This document shows positions 42,923 through 51,502 of a DNA stretch of 64,000 nt, piece after piece. The position numbers were made by a program, and so were the translations under genes. Positions within the stretch are counted from its first letter, which is position 1. Each line of letters starts with the position of its first letter. The stretch covers positions 103,402 to 167,401 of the forward strand of contig OZ220079.1 of NCBI GenBank assembly GCA_964291475.2, read 5' to 3'. This DNA comes from DAOUKH01 sp964291475 (lineage in GTDB: Bacteria; Chloroflexota; Dehalococcoidia; SHYB01). The notes below the pieces were generated by a model, which searched no databases, had not been told where the DNA came from, and saw only the letters and a program-made list of their open reading frames with translations.

Positions 42923-42953
42923 GGCGACGGCTCCTTTCCGGGCGAATGGGACA

Positions 42954-44090
42954 TCAGACCACGCCCCGCGCCCGCAGCCCTTCGACCTCCGCGGTGGAGT
43001 AGCCCGCCTCGCTCAGCACGTCGCCGGTGTCCGCTCCGCGGGCCGGGGCCGAGGCGCGAATCCCTCCCGGCGTCTTCTCGAACTTCAGGTACATGCCGAC
43101 CTCGTCGATGTCGCCCAACACGGGGTCGTGGACGGTCTGGACGAAGCCGTTGGGGCGGGCCTGGGGGTCGCGGAGCGCGCCGCCGGGCGGCTCGACGGGA
43201 AGGGCGGGGATGTCTTGGCGCTTGAGCATGTCGAGCGCCTCTTCGCGGCTATGAGTCTTGAACCAGTGCGTAGCCCCGGCGCGCATCTCCCCCCACATCT
43301 CCTCGGTCTGCTTCCTGTCCATTAGATGCGGCATCTCGACGCCCTCGACGAAGCGGTCGTACGCGCCCTGCGCCCCGGTGTGCATGTGCAGCCACTTGCC
43401 GTCGCCGCACTGGAAGAGGTCGACGAGCAGCTTACGGTCCCAGAAGCTGACGTCGAACCGGTCGCGGCCCTTCTCGGCGGTGGCCCATTGCATCGTGAGC
43501 ATGGAGAGCGCCCCCTGGCGCAGCGACGTGTCAACGTGCTGGCCGAGGCCGGAGGTCTCGCGGATGTAGAGCGCTGTCAGCGTGCCGATCATGGCCAGGA
43601 ACGACGTCGGCGTGCTTGCCATCGAGAAGCCGACGAACTTCGGCCCGTCGCGGAAGCCCGGCTGAAGCTCCTGCAGTCCCATCCTGGCTTGGACCAAGCC
43701 GTCGTAGCCAGGCCGGTCACGGTCCTCGCCCTCCTGCCCGTAGCCGCTGATCGAGGTGTAGACGACCCTGGGATGCTTGGCGTGGACGGCCTCCCATCCG
43801 AAGCCGTACCGGTCGGCGACGCCGGGCTGAAAGGACTCCATCAGCACGTCGGCGCCCGCAAGCAGGCGGTCGAGCACCTCGACGCCCTCCGGCCGGAAGA
43901 CATCGAGCGTCATGCTGCGCTTCCCGCGGTTCCACACGACGTAGCCGGGGTGGGCGGAGAGCGGGTCGGCGCGCGGTGATTCGACGCGGACCACGTCGGC
44001 GCCGTAGTCGGCCATGATCATGCCGGCCATCGGCCCCGCAATGCCCCAGGTAAGGTCGAGGACGCGTTTGCCAGTCAGGGGGCCGCTCAT
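42954..44090 (-). CDS. CaiB/BaiF family CoA-transferase (second)
   Basis: Paralogue of the preceding CoA-transferase, 378 residues: LTGKRVLDLTWGIAGPMAGMIMADYGADVVRVESP, NRGKRSMTLDVFRPEG, ADVLMESFQPGVADRYGFGW, YTSISGYGQEG. The region near 170, where family III enzymes carry the catalytic Asp, reads FVGFSMASTPTSFLAMIG and lacks a clear Asp, so it may be the non-catalytic partner or a diverged enzyme. ATG at 44090. It is divergent from pheS. Confidence 0.85.
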   Translation of the reverse strand: MSGPLTGKRVLDLTWGIAGPMAGMIMADYGADVVRVESPRADPLSAHPGYVVWNRGKRSMTLDVFRPEGVEVLDRLLAGADVLMESFQPGVADRYGFGWEAVHAKHPRVVYTSISGYGQEGEDRDRPGYDGLVQARMGLQELQPGFRDGPKFVGFSMASTPTSFLAMIGTLTALYIRETSGLGQHVDTSLRQGALSMLTMQWATAEKGRDRFDVSFWDRKLLVDLFQCGDGKWLHMHTGAQGAYDRFVEGVEMPHLMDRKQTEEMWGEMRAGATHWFKTHSREEALDMLKRQDIPALPVEPPGGALRDPQARPNGFVQTVHDPVLGDIDEVGMYLKFEKTPGGIRASAPARGADTGDVLSEAGYSTAEVEGLRARGVV

Positions 44091-44164
44091 CGCGCCCGAA
44101 TCGTACCAGATTGCCGCGCTCGAGGCGGATGCCGCACTCGTTGACGCTTTCTCGAAGCCTTTCG

Positions 44165-44170
44165 TATCCT
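44165..44170 (+). promoter_or_regulatory. -10-like hexamer of pheS (leaderless)
   Basis: TATCCT with predicted +1 at 44177, the G of the GTG start codon. The adjoining GTG at 44174 is in frame but lies upstream of that +1. Confidence 0.45.
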
Positions 44171-44176
44171 GTTGTG

Positions 44177-45184
44177 GTGATCGACCGCCTCGCCAAGCTG
44201 CGCCAGGACGCGCTCGACGCGCTCGGGGCGGTGTCGTCCCCCGCCGAGCTCGAGGACTGGCGGATAACCTACCTGGGCCGCAAGGGCCCCCTCACCGAGG
44301 TCCTGCGCGGCTTGGGCCAGGCCCCACCGGAGGAGCGCCGCGAGGTCGGCGCGGCGGCGAACCGGCTCAAGCAGGAGCTCGAATCGGCGCGCGAGGCCCA
44401 CGAGACGTCGCTGCGCGAGGCGGCGGCCGGCGCGTTGGCCGAGCGCGACGCCATCGACGTCACGCTGCCGGGCCGGCCGGCCATCCGGGGCCACCTGCAC
44501 CCCACGACCCTGATGATTCGCGAGATCACCGATGCGTTCGCCGCGATGGGCTTCCAGGTCGTCGAGGGACCCGAGGTCGAGTGGGACCGCTACAACTTCG
44601 AGGCGCTGAACATCCCACCCGACCACCCCGCGCGCGAGCAGCACGACACCTTCTGGATCGACGAGGCCGATGCCCCAGGCGCGGGGCCCATGCTGCTGCG
44701 CACGCACACCTCGCCCATGCAGATCCGCTTCATGGAGAACCACCAGCCGCCGGTGCGCGTCGTCGTACCCGGCAAGGTCTACCGCTACGAGGCCACCGAC
44801 GCCACCCATGAGTGGCACTTCCACCAGGTCGAGGGGCTGGCCGTCGACGAGGGCATCTCCTTCGCCCACTTGAAGGGGACGCTCTACGAGTTCGCCAAGC
44901 GCGTCTTCGGCGTCGAGCGCAAGGTCCGGTTCCGGTGCGACTACTTCCCCTTCGTCGAGCCCGGCGCCGAGATGGCCATCGACGACGGCAAGGGCGGCTG
45001 GCTCGAAATCCTCGGCGCAGGGATGGTCCACCCCAAGGTCCTCGAAGGCGTGGGCTACGACCCCGAGCGCTACACCGGCTTCGCCTTCGGCATGGGCGTG
45101 GAGCGCATCGCCAACCTGAAGTACGGCATCGACGACGTCCGCCTCTACTACTCCAACGACATCCGCTTCCTGCGCCAGTTCTAG
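44177..45184 (+). CDS. pheS: Phenylalanyl-tRNA synthetase alpha subunit
   Basis: Class II catalytic subunit, about 335 residues. An N-terminal coiled coil (about 1-85, ELEDWRITYLGRKGPLTEVLRGL...), then HPTTLMIREITDAFAAMGFQVVEGPEVE, DTFWIDE, LLRTHTSPMQIRFM (motif 2 region), EWHFHQVEGLAVDEGI and the C-terminal motif 3 GFAFGMGVERIANLKYGI. GTG at 44177 is chosen because it fits a leaderless promoter and removes an unconserved stretch encoded upstream. pheT follows after 13 bases. Confidence 0.95.
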   Translation: MIDRLAKLRQDALDALGAVSSPAELEDWRITYLGRKGPLTEVLRGLGQAPPEERREVGAAANRLKQELESAREAHETSLREAAAGALAERDAIDVTLPGRPAIRGHLHPTTLMIREITDAFAAMGFQVVEGPEVEWDRYNFEALNIPPDHPAREQHDTFWIDEADAPGAGPMLLRTHTSPMQIRFMENHQPPVRVVVPGKVYRYEATDATHEWHFHQVEGLAVDEGISFAHLKGTLYEFAKRVFGVERKVRFRCDYFPFVEPGAEMAIDDGKGGWLEILGAGMVHPKVLEGVGYDPERYTGFAFGMGVERIANLKYGIDDVRLYYSNDIRFLRQF

Positions 45185-45197
45185 GCTTGTCTATCCC

Positions 45198-47597
45198 ATG
45201 AAAGCGCCACTCTCCTGGCTCCGCGACTACGTCGACATCGACGTTGCGCCGGACGACCTCGCCCACCGCCTGACGCTGGCCGGCATCGAGGCCGAGGGGT
45301 TCGAAGTCGTCGGCGAGCACTGGGACGGCGTCGCCGTGGGGCTGGTGACCGCCCTCGACCCCCACCCCAACGCCGACCGCCTCCGGCTGGCGACGGTGGA
45401 CACCGGCGACGGCACGGCGCAGGTGGTCTGCGGAGCGCCCAACGTCGCCGCGGGGCAGAAGATCGCCTTCGCTCGCGAGGGCGCGACACTGTTCGACGCG
45501 CACACCGGCCGGCTCTGCAAGCTCAAGGCCGCCAAGATCCGCGGCGTCGAGTCGCGGGGCATGGTCTGTTCCGAGCGCGAGCTCGGCCTCTCCGACGAGC
45601 ACGAGGGCATCCTCGTCCTCGCCGACGACGCCTCCGTCGGGCAACCGCTGGCCGACCACCTCGGCGACGTCATCTTCGACTTTTCCATCACGCCCAACCG
45701 GCCTGACCTTCTCTCGGTGCTCGGTTTGGCCCGCGAGGTGGCGGCGCAGACGGGCGGCACGGCCCGCGAGCCCGACCTCACCTACGCCGAGGGAGGCCCG
45801 CCCGCCGCATCCAAGACCAGCGTCGAGATCCTCGACCCCGACCTCTGCCCGCGCTACATCGGCGCCGTCATCTCCGGCGTGAAGATCGGGCCGTCGCCCC
45901 GCTGGCTCCAGGAAAAGCTCGCCGCCTACGGCTCCCGGTCCATCAACAACGTCGTCGACGTCACCAACTTCGTGATGCTGGAGATGGGCCAGCCCCTCCA
46001 CGCCTTCGACTACGACCGCCTCGGCGAGAACCGCATCGTCGTCCGGCGCGCCCGCCCCGACGAGTGGATCACCACCATCGACGGCCTCCCCCGCGAGCTC
46101 GATACCGACATGCTGGTCATCGCCGACGCAGGCCAGCCCGTCGCACTCGCCGGCATCATGGGCGGCGAGGACAGCGAGGTCACCGAGGCGACGGTCAACG
46201 TGCTCCTGGAATCGGCCAACTTCAACGCGGCCAACATCCGGCGGACTACCCAGAAGACGACCCTGCGCAGCGAGGCGTCGATCCGGTTCGACAAGGGCCT
46301 CAGCCCCGAGCTGCCACTGCAAGCCGCCCGGCGCGCGTTGAAGCTCATCGCCGAGGTCGCCGGCGGCGAGGTCGCCGAGGGAGTGGTCGACGCCTACCCC
46401 GGCGCGCGGACCCGCCCCGCGGTGCGGCTCACCGAAGCCCGGACGGCGCTGGTGCTCGGCGCGGAGGTGCCGTCGAGTGAGGCCGCGGCGCTTCTGGCGC
46501 GGCTCGGCTTCACGGCGGAGGCCGCGGGCGAGGGCGCCCTCGACGTCACCGCCCCCTACTGGCGCACCGACATCGAGATCGAGGACGACCTCATCGAGGA
46601 GATCGCCCGTCTCAAGGGCTACGACTGGGCGCCGACGATCGGCATCACGGGCCGGGTGCCCGACTTCGAGCCGCAGCCCTTCCTCGATCTCAGGCGCGCC
46701 GTTCGTGACGAAATGCGCGCCCTCGGATTCGACGAGATCGTCACCTATTCGCTCACCAACCCCGACGTCCAGGCCAAGGCCCGCGTCGAAGACCCGGCCT
46801 CCCTGCACGTCCTCAACCCGCTCTCCAGCGAGCAGACCGAGCTGCGCAGGAGCCTCCGCGGCGGCGTGCTGCAGACCCTCGCCGTGAATGCGCGCCATGA
46901 GGACGGCATCCTCCGACTCTTCGAGGTGGGCAAGGTCTACGTCCCGCGGCCGGGCGACCTCCCCGACGAGCGCGAGACCCTGGCCGCCGCTATCACCGGC
47001 GTGCGGGGCGAAACGCATTGGAGCGGCGACCCACCGGCCGGAGTCGACTTCTATGATGCCAAGGGCCTCCTCGACGCCCTCTTCTCGGCCCTTGCCACGG
47101 AGGCCGAATACGAGACCGCGAGCGATCCGCTGCTCCATCCCGGCCGCGCCGCGACGGTGCGGGTCGGCGGGGCGCGCGTCGGACTGGTGGGCGAGATTCA
47201 CCCCAACGTCCTCCGCGCGTTCGACCTCGGCGACGGGCCCTGTCTCTTCTTCGAAATCGACCTTGGGACGATCCTCGACGCCGCGCCCCCCGGACGGCGG
47301 CGCTACCGGCCCCTGGCCCGCTTCCCTGGCGCCGTCCGCGACGTCGCCCTCGTCGTCGACCAATCCCTGCCCGCGGGAAGGGTCACGGCGATGCTCGAAG
47401 CCACCCCGCTGGTGGCCGAGGCGACGCTCTTCGACGTCTACGCCGGCGACCGCATCGCCGGGGACAAGAAGTCGCTCGCCTACCGGATGGTCTGGCAGTC
47501 GCCGGGCCGCACTCTCACCAACGACGAGGTCGACAAGGCCCAGGCCCGCCTCCTCCAGCGCCTCGAGAAGGAGCTCGGCGCCACCCTCCGCGCCTAG
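45198..47597 (+). CDS. pheT: Phenylalanyl-tRNA synthetase beta subunit
   Basis: Protein of 799 residues. It has the N-terminal PLSWLRDYVDIDVAPDDLAHRLTLAG, the tRNA-binding EMAP/OB domain (HPNADRLRLATVDTGDG...VCGAPNVAAGQKIAFAREGA, near 50-100), B3/B4 editing domain (YIGAVISGVKIGPSPRWLQ), B5 DNA-binding-like domain, and the C-terminal FDX-ACB domain (LARFPGAVRDVALVVDQSLPAG). ATG at 45198. It forms the alpha2-beta2 enzyme with PheS. It converges on the VOC gene. Confidence 0.96.
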   Translation: MKAPLSWLRDYVDIDVAPDDLAHRLTLAGIEAEGFEVVGEHWDGVAVGLVTALDPHPNADRLRLATVDTGDGTAQVVCGAPNVAAGQKIAFAREGATLFDAHTGRLCKLKAAKIRGVESRGMVCSERELGLSDEHEGILVLADDASVGQPLADHLGDVIFDFSITPNRPDLLSVLGLAREVAAQTGGTAREPDLTYAEGGPPAASKTSVEILDPDLCPRYIGAVISGVKIGPSPRWLQEKLAAYGSRSINNVVDVTNFVMLEMGQPLHAFDYDRLGENRIVVRRARPDEWITTIDGLPRELDTDMLVIADAGQPVALAGIMGGEDSEVTEATVNVLLESANFNAANIRRTTQKTTLRSEASIRFDKGLSPELPLQAARRALKLIAEVAGGEVAEGVVDAYPGARTRPAVRLTEARTALVLGAEVPSSEAAALLARLGFTAEAAGEGALDVTAPYWRTDIEIEDDLIEEIARLKGYDWAPTIGITGRVPDFEPQPFLDLRRAVRDEMRALGFDEIVTYSLTNPDVQAKARVEDPASLHVLNPLSSEQTELRRSLRGGVLQTLAVNARHEDGILRLFEVGKVYVPRPGDLPDERETLAAAITGVRGETHWSGDPPAGVDFYDAKGLLDALFSALATEAEYETASDPLLHPGRAATVRVGGARVGLVGEIHPNVLRAFDLGDGPCLFFEIDLGTILDAAPPGRRRYRPLARFPGAVRDVALVVDQSLPAGRVTAMLEATPLVAEATLFDVYAGDRIAGDKKSLAYRMVWQSPGRTLTNDEVDKAQARLLQRLEKELGATLRA

Positions 47598-47614
47598 CCG
47601 CGGACAACGTCACC

Positions 47615-47991
47615 TCAATCGGTGACGTACGTGTGGGTGATGACCTCCCACACGTGCCCGTTCTCGCACTCGAAGTAGAAGCCGCGTCCCCGGTGCCGGT
47701 GGTTGATCTTGCCATCCGTCCGCGAGCGGGCCCGCTCCCAAAGGCGATTCCCTCGTCCTTGACCCGCTGGAGCACCGCGTCGAACTCCTCGTCCGAAGCG
47801 AGGAAGGCGTAGTGGTTTGCCTGCGGGTCGTCCGAGTTGTCGAAGTCGAGCGTCAGCGTGTCGTTGACCTTCACCGGCGCGAAGTGCCCCCACGTCCCCT
47901 CGTACTTCAGCCCGAAGAGGCGCGCGATGAACTCCGCCGACTTCACCTTGTCATGGGCCGGCACAATCGTGTGGTCGAGCTGCAACGCCAT
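47615..47991 (-). pseudogene. VOC/glyoxalase-like protein, frameshifted
   Basis: The N-terminal part reads LQLDHTIVPAHDKVKSAEFIARLFGL ... DEEFDAVLQRVKDEGIAFGSGP, then the correct C-terminus (DGKINHRHRGRGFYFECENGHVWEVITHTYV) continues in another frame. One extra base near the GGGCCC at 47728-47733 restores about 126 residues of a VOC-fold metalloprotein with the usual FxxxxxGHxxE-like ending. VOC proteins include glyoxalases and ring-cleaving dioxygenases. Probably intact in the organism, since other genes here have the same type of lesion. Confidence 0.7.
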
Positions 47992-48143
47992 AGCGGACCT
48001 CCCTAGGCAACCATATACCCACCGCCCACGGTCGCGAAAGCGGGCGGGGCCCTACCTCGGCCCTCCCCGCAGCACCGCAACCGTATCCTTCTCTCGAGGT
48101 CTTTGCGTAACTGGGGCGGGGACACGAAAGTGGCGAACTTTGG

Positions 48144-48281
48144 CAACCCGTGGCGGCTGTGAGGGGGCCCCTCATCTCAATCTTCTCCCGTGGGGAGAAG
48201 AGGTAAGACCTCCCGGCCCTGCCCTTCCGACAGGCCTGACGGCGCGTGCCCTCTCTCAATCTCCCCCAGAGGGGGAGAGGC
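48144..48281. repeat. Composite repeat: head + B3 + A7
   Basis: Head GTGGCGGCTG, then B3 (48164-48214): GGGGCCCCTCATCTCAATCT, TCTCCCGTGGGGAGAAGAGG, AAGACCTCCC. A7 (48241-48281): GCGCGTGCCCTCTCTCAATC, TCCCCCAGAGGGGGAGAGGC. The order is the same as at 24683-24785. It occupies most of the 326-base gap 47992-48317; the rest shows no gene. Confidence 0.8.
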
Positions 48282-48317
48282 CGGAGGGGAGTGCGGCGAC
48301 GCCGACGCCCTCGGACT

Positions 48318-49484
48318 CTACCGCGGCAGGCCGAGACCCCGGGTGGCGATGATGTTGCGCTGCACCTCGGACGTGCCCGCCGCGATGGTGTGGGACACCG
48401 CCGAGCGGTACGTGCGCTCGATTCTGCCCCCGAAGGCGGCCCACTTCGATCCGGGCCCGGCTTGGCCGGAGAGGCCGAGGGAGTCGATGGCGAAGGCGGC
48501 CACGCGCTGGCCGAGCTCGGAGCCGTACAGCTTGGAGAGCGACGCCTCCTGGTTGGGTTGCCCGCCCTTGCTCTGGAGCCAGGAGACGCGGTAGGCCAGC
48601 GACCGAGCGATTGAGGTCTCGATCTGCGCTTCGGCGAAGCGGTTGCGGAGGGCGGCGGTGAGCATCCCCGGACGCTCGGCGTAGAACTCGGCGAGCTTGT
48701 CGAGGATGCGCTGCGCGTTGGCCGAGGCGTGCACGCCCGACCGTTCGAAGTCGAGGGCCGTGGCCAGGATGTACCAGCCCTGGTCCTGCTCACCGACGAG
48801 GTCACGCTTGGGGATGCGCACGTTGTCGAAGAAGACCTCGTTGAAGTGGTGCGCCTCCGCCATGTTGACGATCGGGCGGACGGTCACGCCGGGCGCCTTC
48901 ATGTCGAGCAGGAACATGCTCACGCCCTTGTGCTTGGGCGCCGCCGGGTCGGTGCGCGCCGCGAGCCAGCCCCAGTCGGCAATGTGCCCGCCGCTCGTCC
49001 AGATCTTTGAGCCGTTGATCACGTAGTCGTCGCCATCGCGCTCGGCGCGGGTCTGCAGCGAGGCAAGGTCGGAGCCGCTCCCCGGCTCGCTATACAGCGT
49101 GCACCAGTATTCGTCGCCCGACGCGATCGAGCGCAGATGGCGCTTCTGCTCGCCGGTCCCGTGGGACATTAGCATCGGCCCGACCCAGCTGACGCCGCCC
49201 ACGCCCATGTCGGCGCCGGGCACCTGGAAGTAGGCCATCTCTTCCTTGAAGAGCATCTGCTCCATGATGGAGCGTTCCTGGCCGCCGTGCTCCTTGGGCC
49301 AGGCCAGCGTCAGCCAGCCCCGTTCGGCGAGCCGCTTCGACATGCGCCGGGTGATTCCGAGACCCTGGCCCTGGAACGCGCCGTCCTCGTCGAGGCCGTC
49401 CCAGTCGGTGGGCAGCTCTTCCTTCAGGAAGACGCGCACCTCGGCGCGGAAGGCCTCTTCCTCTGCCGAGAAGGTGAAGTCCAT
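48318..49484 (-). CDS. Acyl-CoA dehydrogenase family protein
   Basis: FAD-dependent fold of 388 residues, close in style to the one at 5058-6245: TLYSEPGSGSDLASLQTRAERDGDDYVINGSKIWTSGGH, PIVNMAEAHHFNEVFFDNVRIPKRDLVGE, and C-terminal AAGTSEVQRNIIATRGLG. Again Ala replaces the usual catalytic Glu before GTS. Such proteins often come as heteromers or act on bulky CoA esters. It lies 19 bases downstream of the flavin oxidoreductase, in one transcript. Confidence 0.88.
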   Translation of the reverse strand: MDFTFSAEEEAFRAEVRVFLKEELPTDWDGLDEDGAFQGQGLGITRRMSKRLAERGWLTLAWPKEHGGQERSIMEQMLFKEEMAYFQVPGADMGVGGVSWVGPMLMSHGTGEQKRHLRSIASGDEYWCTLYSEPGSGSDLASLQTRAERDGDDYVINGSKIWTSGGHIADWGWLAARTDPAAPKHKGVSMFLLDMKAPGVTVRPIVNMAEAHHFNEVFFDNVRIPKRDLVGEQDQGWYILATALDFERSGVHASANAQRILDKLAEFYAERPGMLTAALRNRFAEAQIETSIARSLAYRVSWLQSKGGQPNQEASLSKLYGSELGQRVAAFAIDSLGLSGQAGPGSKWAAFGGRIERTYRSAVSHTIAAGTSEVQRNIIATRGLGLPR

Positions 49485-49503
49485 CCTCGCGCTCCCCTGC
49501 CGG

Positions 49504-50676
49504 CTAGTCCTTGGGCACCAGCGGCCCGCCCGCCGCCTCGCGGTAGCGGGTGGTGCTGTGCTTGGGGTCTTTGTCGAAGTGCGGGATCACGTGCTTGCCG
49601 AAGGTCTCGATCGATTCGAGGGCCTCGTCGATCGGCATATCGGCAGGGTAGCCGAAGACCAGTTGGTCGGAGCCCACCCTGGAGTAGTTCTCGACCTGCT
49701 TGATGACCTCGTCGGGGGAGCCGCACAGACCGAAGCCGTCCTTGATCCGCTGATCGACGTCCTCGATCGTCGGCTCGGGAATCCGGTCGGGCCAGTAGGG
49801 CAACCCCTCCGGCCGCGGAAAGCTGTCGTGATAGCGGAAGACCAGCGACGTGAGATAGGAGCGCCCCGACCGCGTGTAGCTCTCGCGGGCCTTCTTGCCG
49901 TCCTCGAAGCAGACCATCGTGACCGTGGTCATGATGTTGTCGTTGACGTAGTCGCCGACCGGCTCGGCGTGACCGATGTGCTCCTTGTAGGTGGCGAAGA
50001 GTGGCTCCATGTTCCACACCGACCCCACGTTGAACCCGAGCAACCCCAGCCCCATCTTCGCCGACGTCTCGTACGTGCCGGGGTTGCCCGCGGCGACCCA
50101 CAGCGCGGGATGGGTATGGGCGTAGGGCTTGGGCAGCACGTTGAACGCCCCCTCGCGGCCGGGCATCATCTGCCGCCCTTCGCTGGGAACTTGGAAGCCC
50201 CTCCCGTTGGGGTAGGAGTAGCCCCGCTGCCGCCACATCTTCGGGATTTCCGTGATCGCCTCGGCCCAGTTCGCCTTCGTCTCGTCGTGCCGCAGGCCGA
50301 AGCCGCCGATCTCGTGGCTGCCCGCGCCGCGCCCCGTGCCGAACTCGAACCGGCCCTGGCTCAACTGGTCGAGCATCGCCACCCGCTCGGCCAGCCGAAC
50401 CGGATGGTTGACCCGCGGGTTGAGGTTGAAGATGCCCGACCCCACATGGATACGCTCCGTCTTGGCGAGCACCCACGCCGCCACCGCCGCGTTGTCCGAC
50501 ATGTGGGAATACTCTTCGAGGAAGTGGTGCTCCGTCGTCCAGATGTACTTGAAATTGTTCCGGTCGGCGGCCTGAGCGATCTCGACCTCGTTACGAATCC
50601 ATTGCTGCTCGTTGGCCGGACTGTGGGCGCGTGCCTGCGACGGCGCATGCCCCTGAATGAAGATGCCGAATTCCAA
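49504..50676 (-). CDS. Luciferase-like (LLM) flavin-dependent oxidoreductase
   Basis: TIM-barrel LLM-class protein of 390 residues. It begins MEFGIFIQGHAP, with IWTTEHHFLEEYSHMSDNAAVAAWVLAKTERIHVGSGIFNL, LDQLSQGRFEFGTGRGAGSHE and the late QVENYSRVGSDQLVFGYP. FMN or F420 could be the cofactor; sequence alone does not tell. It shares an operon with the acyl-CoA dehydrogenase. Upstream lies a hydantoinase-like ring-opening group, separated by repeat B4, and LLM enzymes such as RutA act in pyrimidine breakdown, so a related role is conceivable. Confidence 0.85.
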   Translation of the reverse strand: MEFGIFIQGHAPSQARAHSPANEQQWIRNEVEIAQAADRNNFKYIWTTEHHFLEEYSHMSDNAAVAAWVLAKTERIHVGSGIFNLNPRVNHPVRLAERVAMLDQLSQGRFEFGTGRGAGSHEIGGFGLRHDETKANWAEAITEIPKMWRQRGYSYPNGRGFQVPSEGRQMMPGREGAFNVLPKPYAHTHPALWVAAGNPGTYETSAKMGLGLLGFNVGSVWNMEPLFATYKEHIGHAEPVGDYVNDNIMTTVTMVCFEDGKKARESYTRSGRSYLTSLVFRYHDSFPRPEGLPYWPDRIPEPTIEDVDQRIKDGFGLCGSPDEVIKQVENYSRVGSDQLVFGYPADMPIDEALESIETFGKHVIPHFDKDPKHSTTRYREAAGGPLVPKD

Positions 50677-50760
50677 GGAAGTCCTCCGATGGTCTAGATG
50701 CCCCTGCGGGGGCGCGCAGATACTCTAGGGGTCGGCGCGCTGGATTCCAACCCTTCGTTC

Positions 50761-50826
50761 TCGGGAGGTCCTGCCTCTTCTCCCGTGGGGAGAAGATTGA
50801 GATGAGGGGCCCCCTACCAACCGCCA
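50761..50826. repeat. Family B palindromic repeat B4 with head module
   Basis: On the minus strand: head GGCGGTTGGTAGGGG, then GGCCCCTCATCTCAATCTTC, TCCCCACGGGAGAAGAGGCA, GGACCTCCCGA. It lies between the LLM gene start and the isochorismatase-fold gene 3' end; no family A element follows. Confidence 0.78.
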
Positions 50827-50861
50827 AACGTAACCGACGTCCGCGATCGAACCCGCGCAGG

Positions 50862-51470
50862 CTACGGCGCTAGGCTCGGCACGGCGGCGAGGAAGTCGGC
50901 GGCGGGCATGACGGTGCCGATGTTGCCCAAGTTCAGGAGGGAGGCCTCGTGGAGCTTGGGGTTGTACCCAGCGACGCAGTCCGAAAGCGTCACGATCTCG
51001 AAGCCCCGCATGTTGGCGTCGCGGGCGGTCCCCTCGACCACCCCGTTGGTCGCGATGCCGGTAAAGATCAGCGTCTTGCCGCCCAGCGCGGTGAGAATCT
51101 TCTCCAGCTCCGTTTGGTAGATGGCGGAGTAGCCCCACTTGCGCACGGCGTAGTCGGGTTCGGGCAGCTCCGGGATGCCCTCGTGCCCCCACGTCGCGGC
51201 GCGGAACCCCGACTCGACGAGGAACGGCCGCAGCGTGCGCAGATGCCCCATGCCCATCGCCTTGCCGTCGAGGTCTTCCAGAATCGTCAGCCGCGTCGCC
51301 ACGATGGGAATGCGGACTTCGGCGCAGGCCTCGATGACGCTCTTGACCGTGGGAACGATGGCCTCGATGCCCTCGACGCTGAAGCCGGCGCGCGCGAACG
51401 CGCCCTCGCGGCTGCAGAAATCGTTCTGCATGTCCATAACCATGAGGATGACGGGCGGTTCGATTTCCAT
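50862..51470 (-). CDS. Isochorismatase-fold hydrolase lacking the Cys nucleophile
   Basis: Cysteine-hydrolase superfamily protein, 202 residues. Catalytic Asp in VMDMQNDFCSREGAF and Lys in VRKWGYSAIY are present, but the loop that reads TN-V-C-VE in amidases is TGIATNGVVEGTARDA, with Val where Cys should be. True isochorismatases also lack that Cys, so hydrolysis of a non-amide substrate or a structural role is possible. ATG at 51470 begins the conserved part. It is third in a run with the hydantoinase-like and second isochorismatase-fold genes. Confidence 0.85.
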   Translation of the reverse strand: MEIEPPVILMVMDMQNDFCSREGAFARAGFSVEGIEAIVPTVKSVIEACAEVRIPIVATRLTILEDLDGKAMGMGHLRTLRPFLVESGFRAATWGHEGIPELPEPDYAVRKWGYSAIYQTELEKILTALGGKTLIFTGIATNGVVEGTARDANMRGFEIVTLSDCVAGYNPKLHEASLLNLGNIGTVMPAADFLAAVPSLAP

Positions 51471-51502
51471 GCGCAGCCTCTTTCTTGCGTTCTTGGATGC
51501 GG

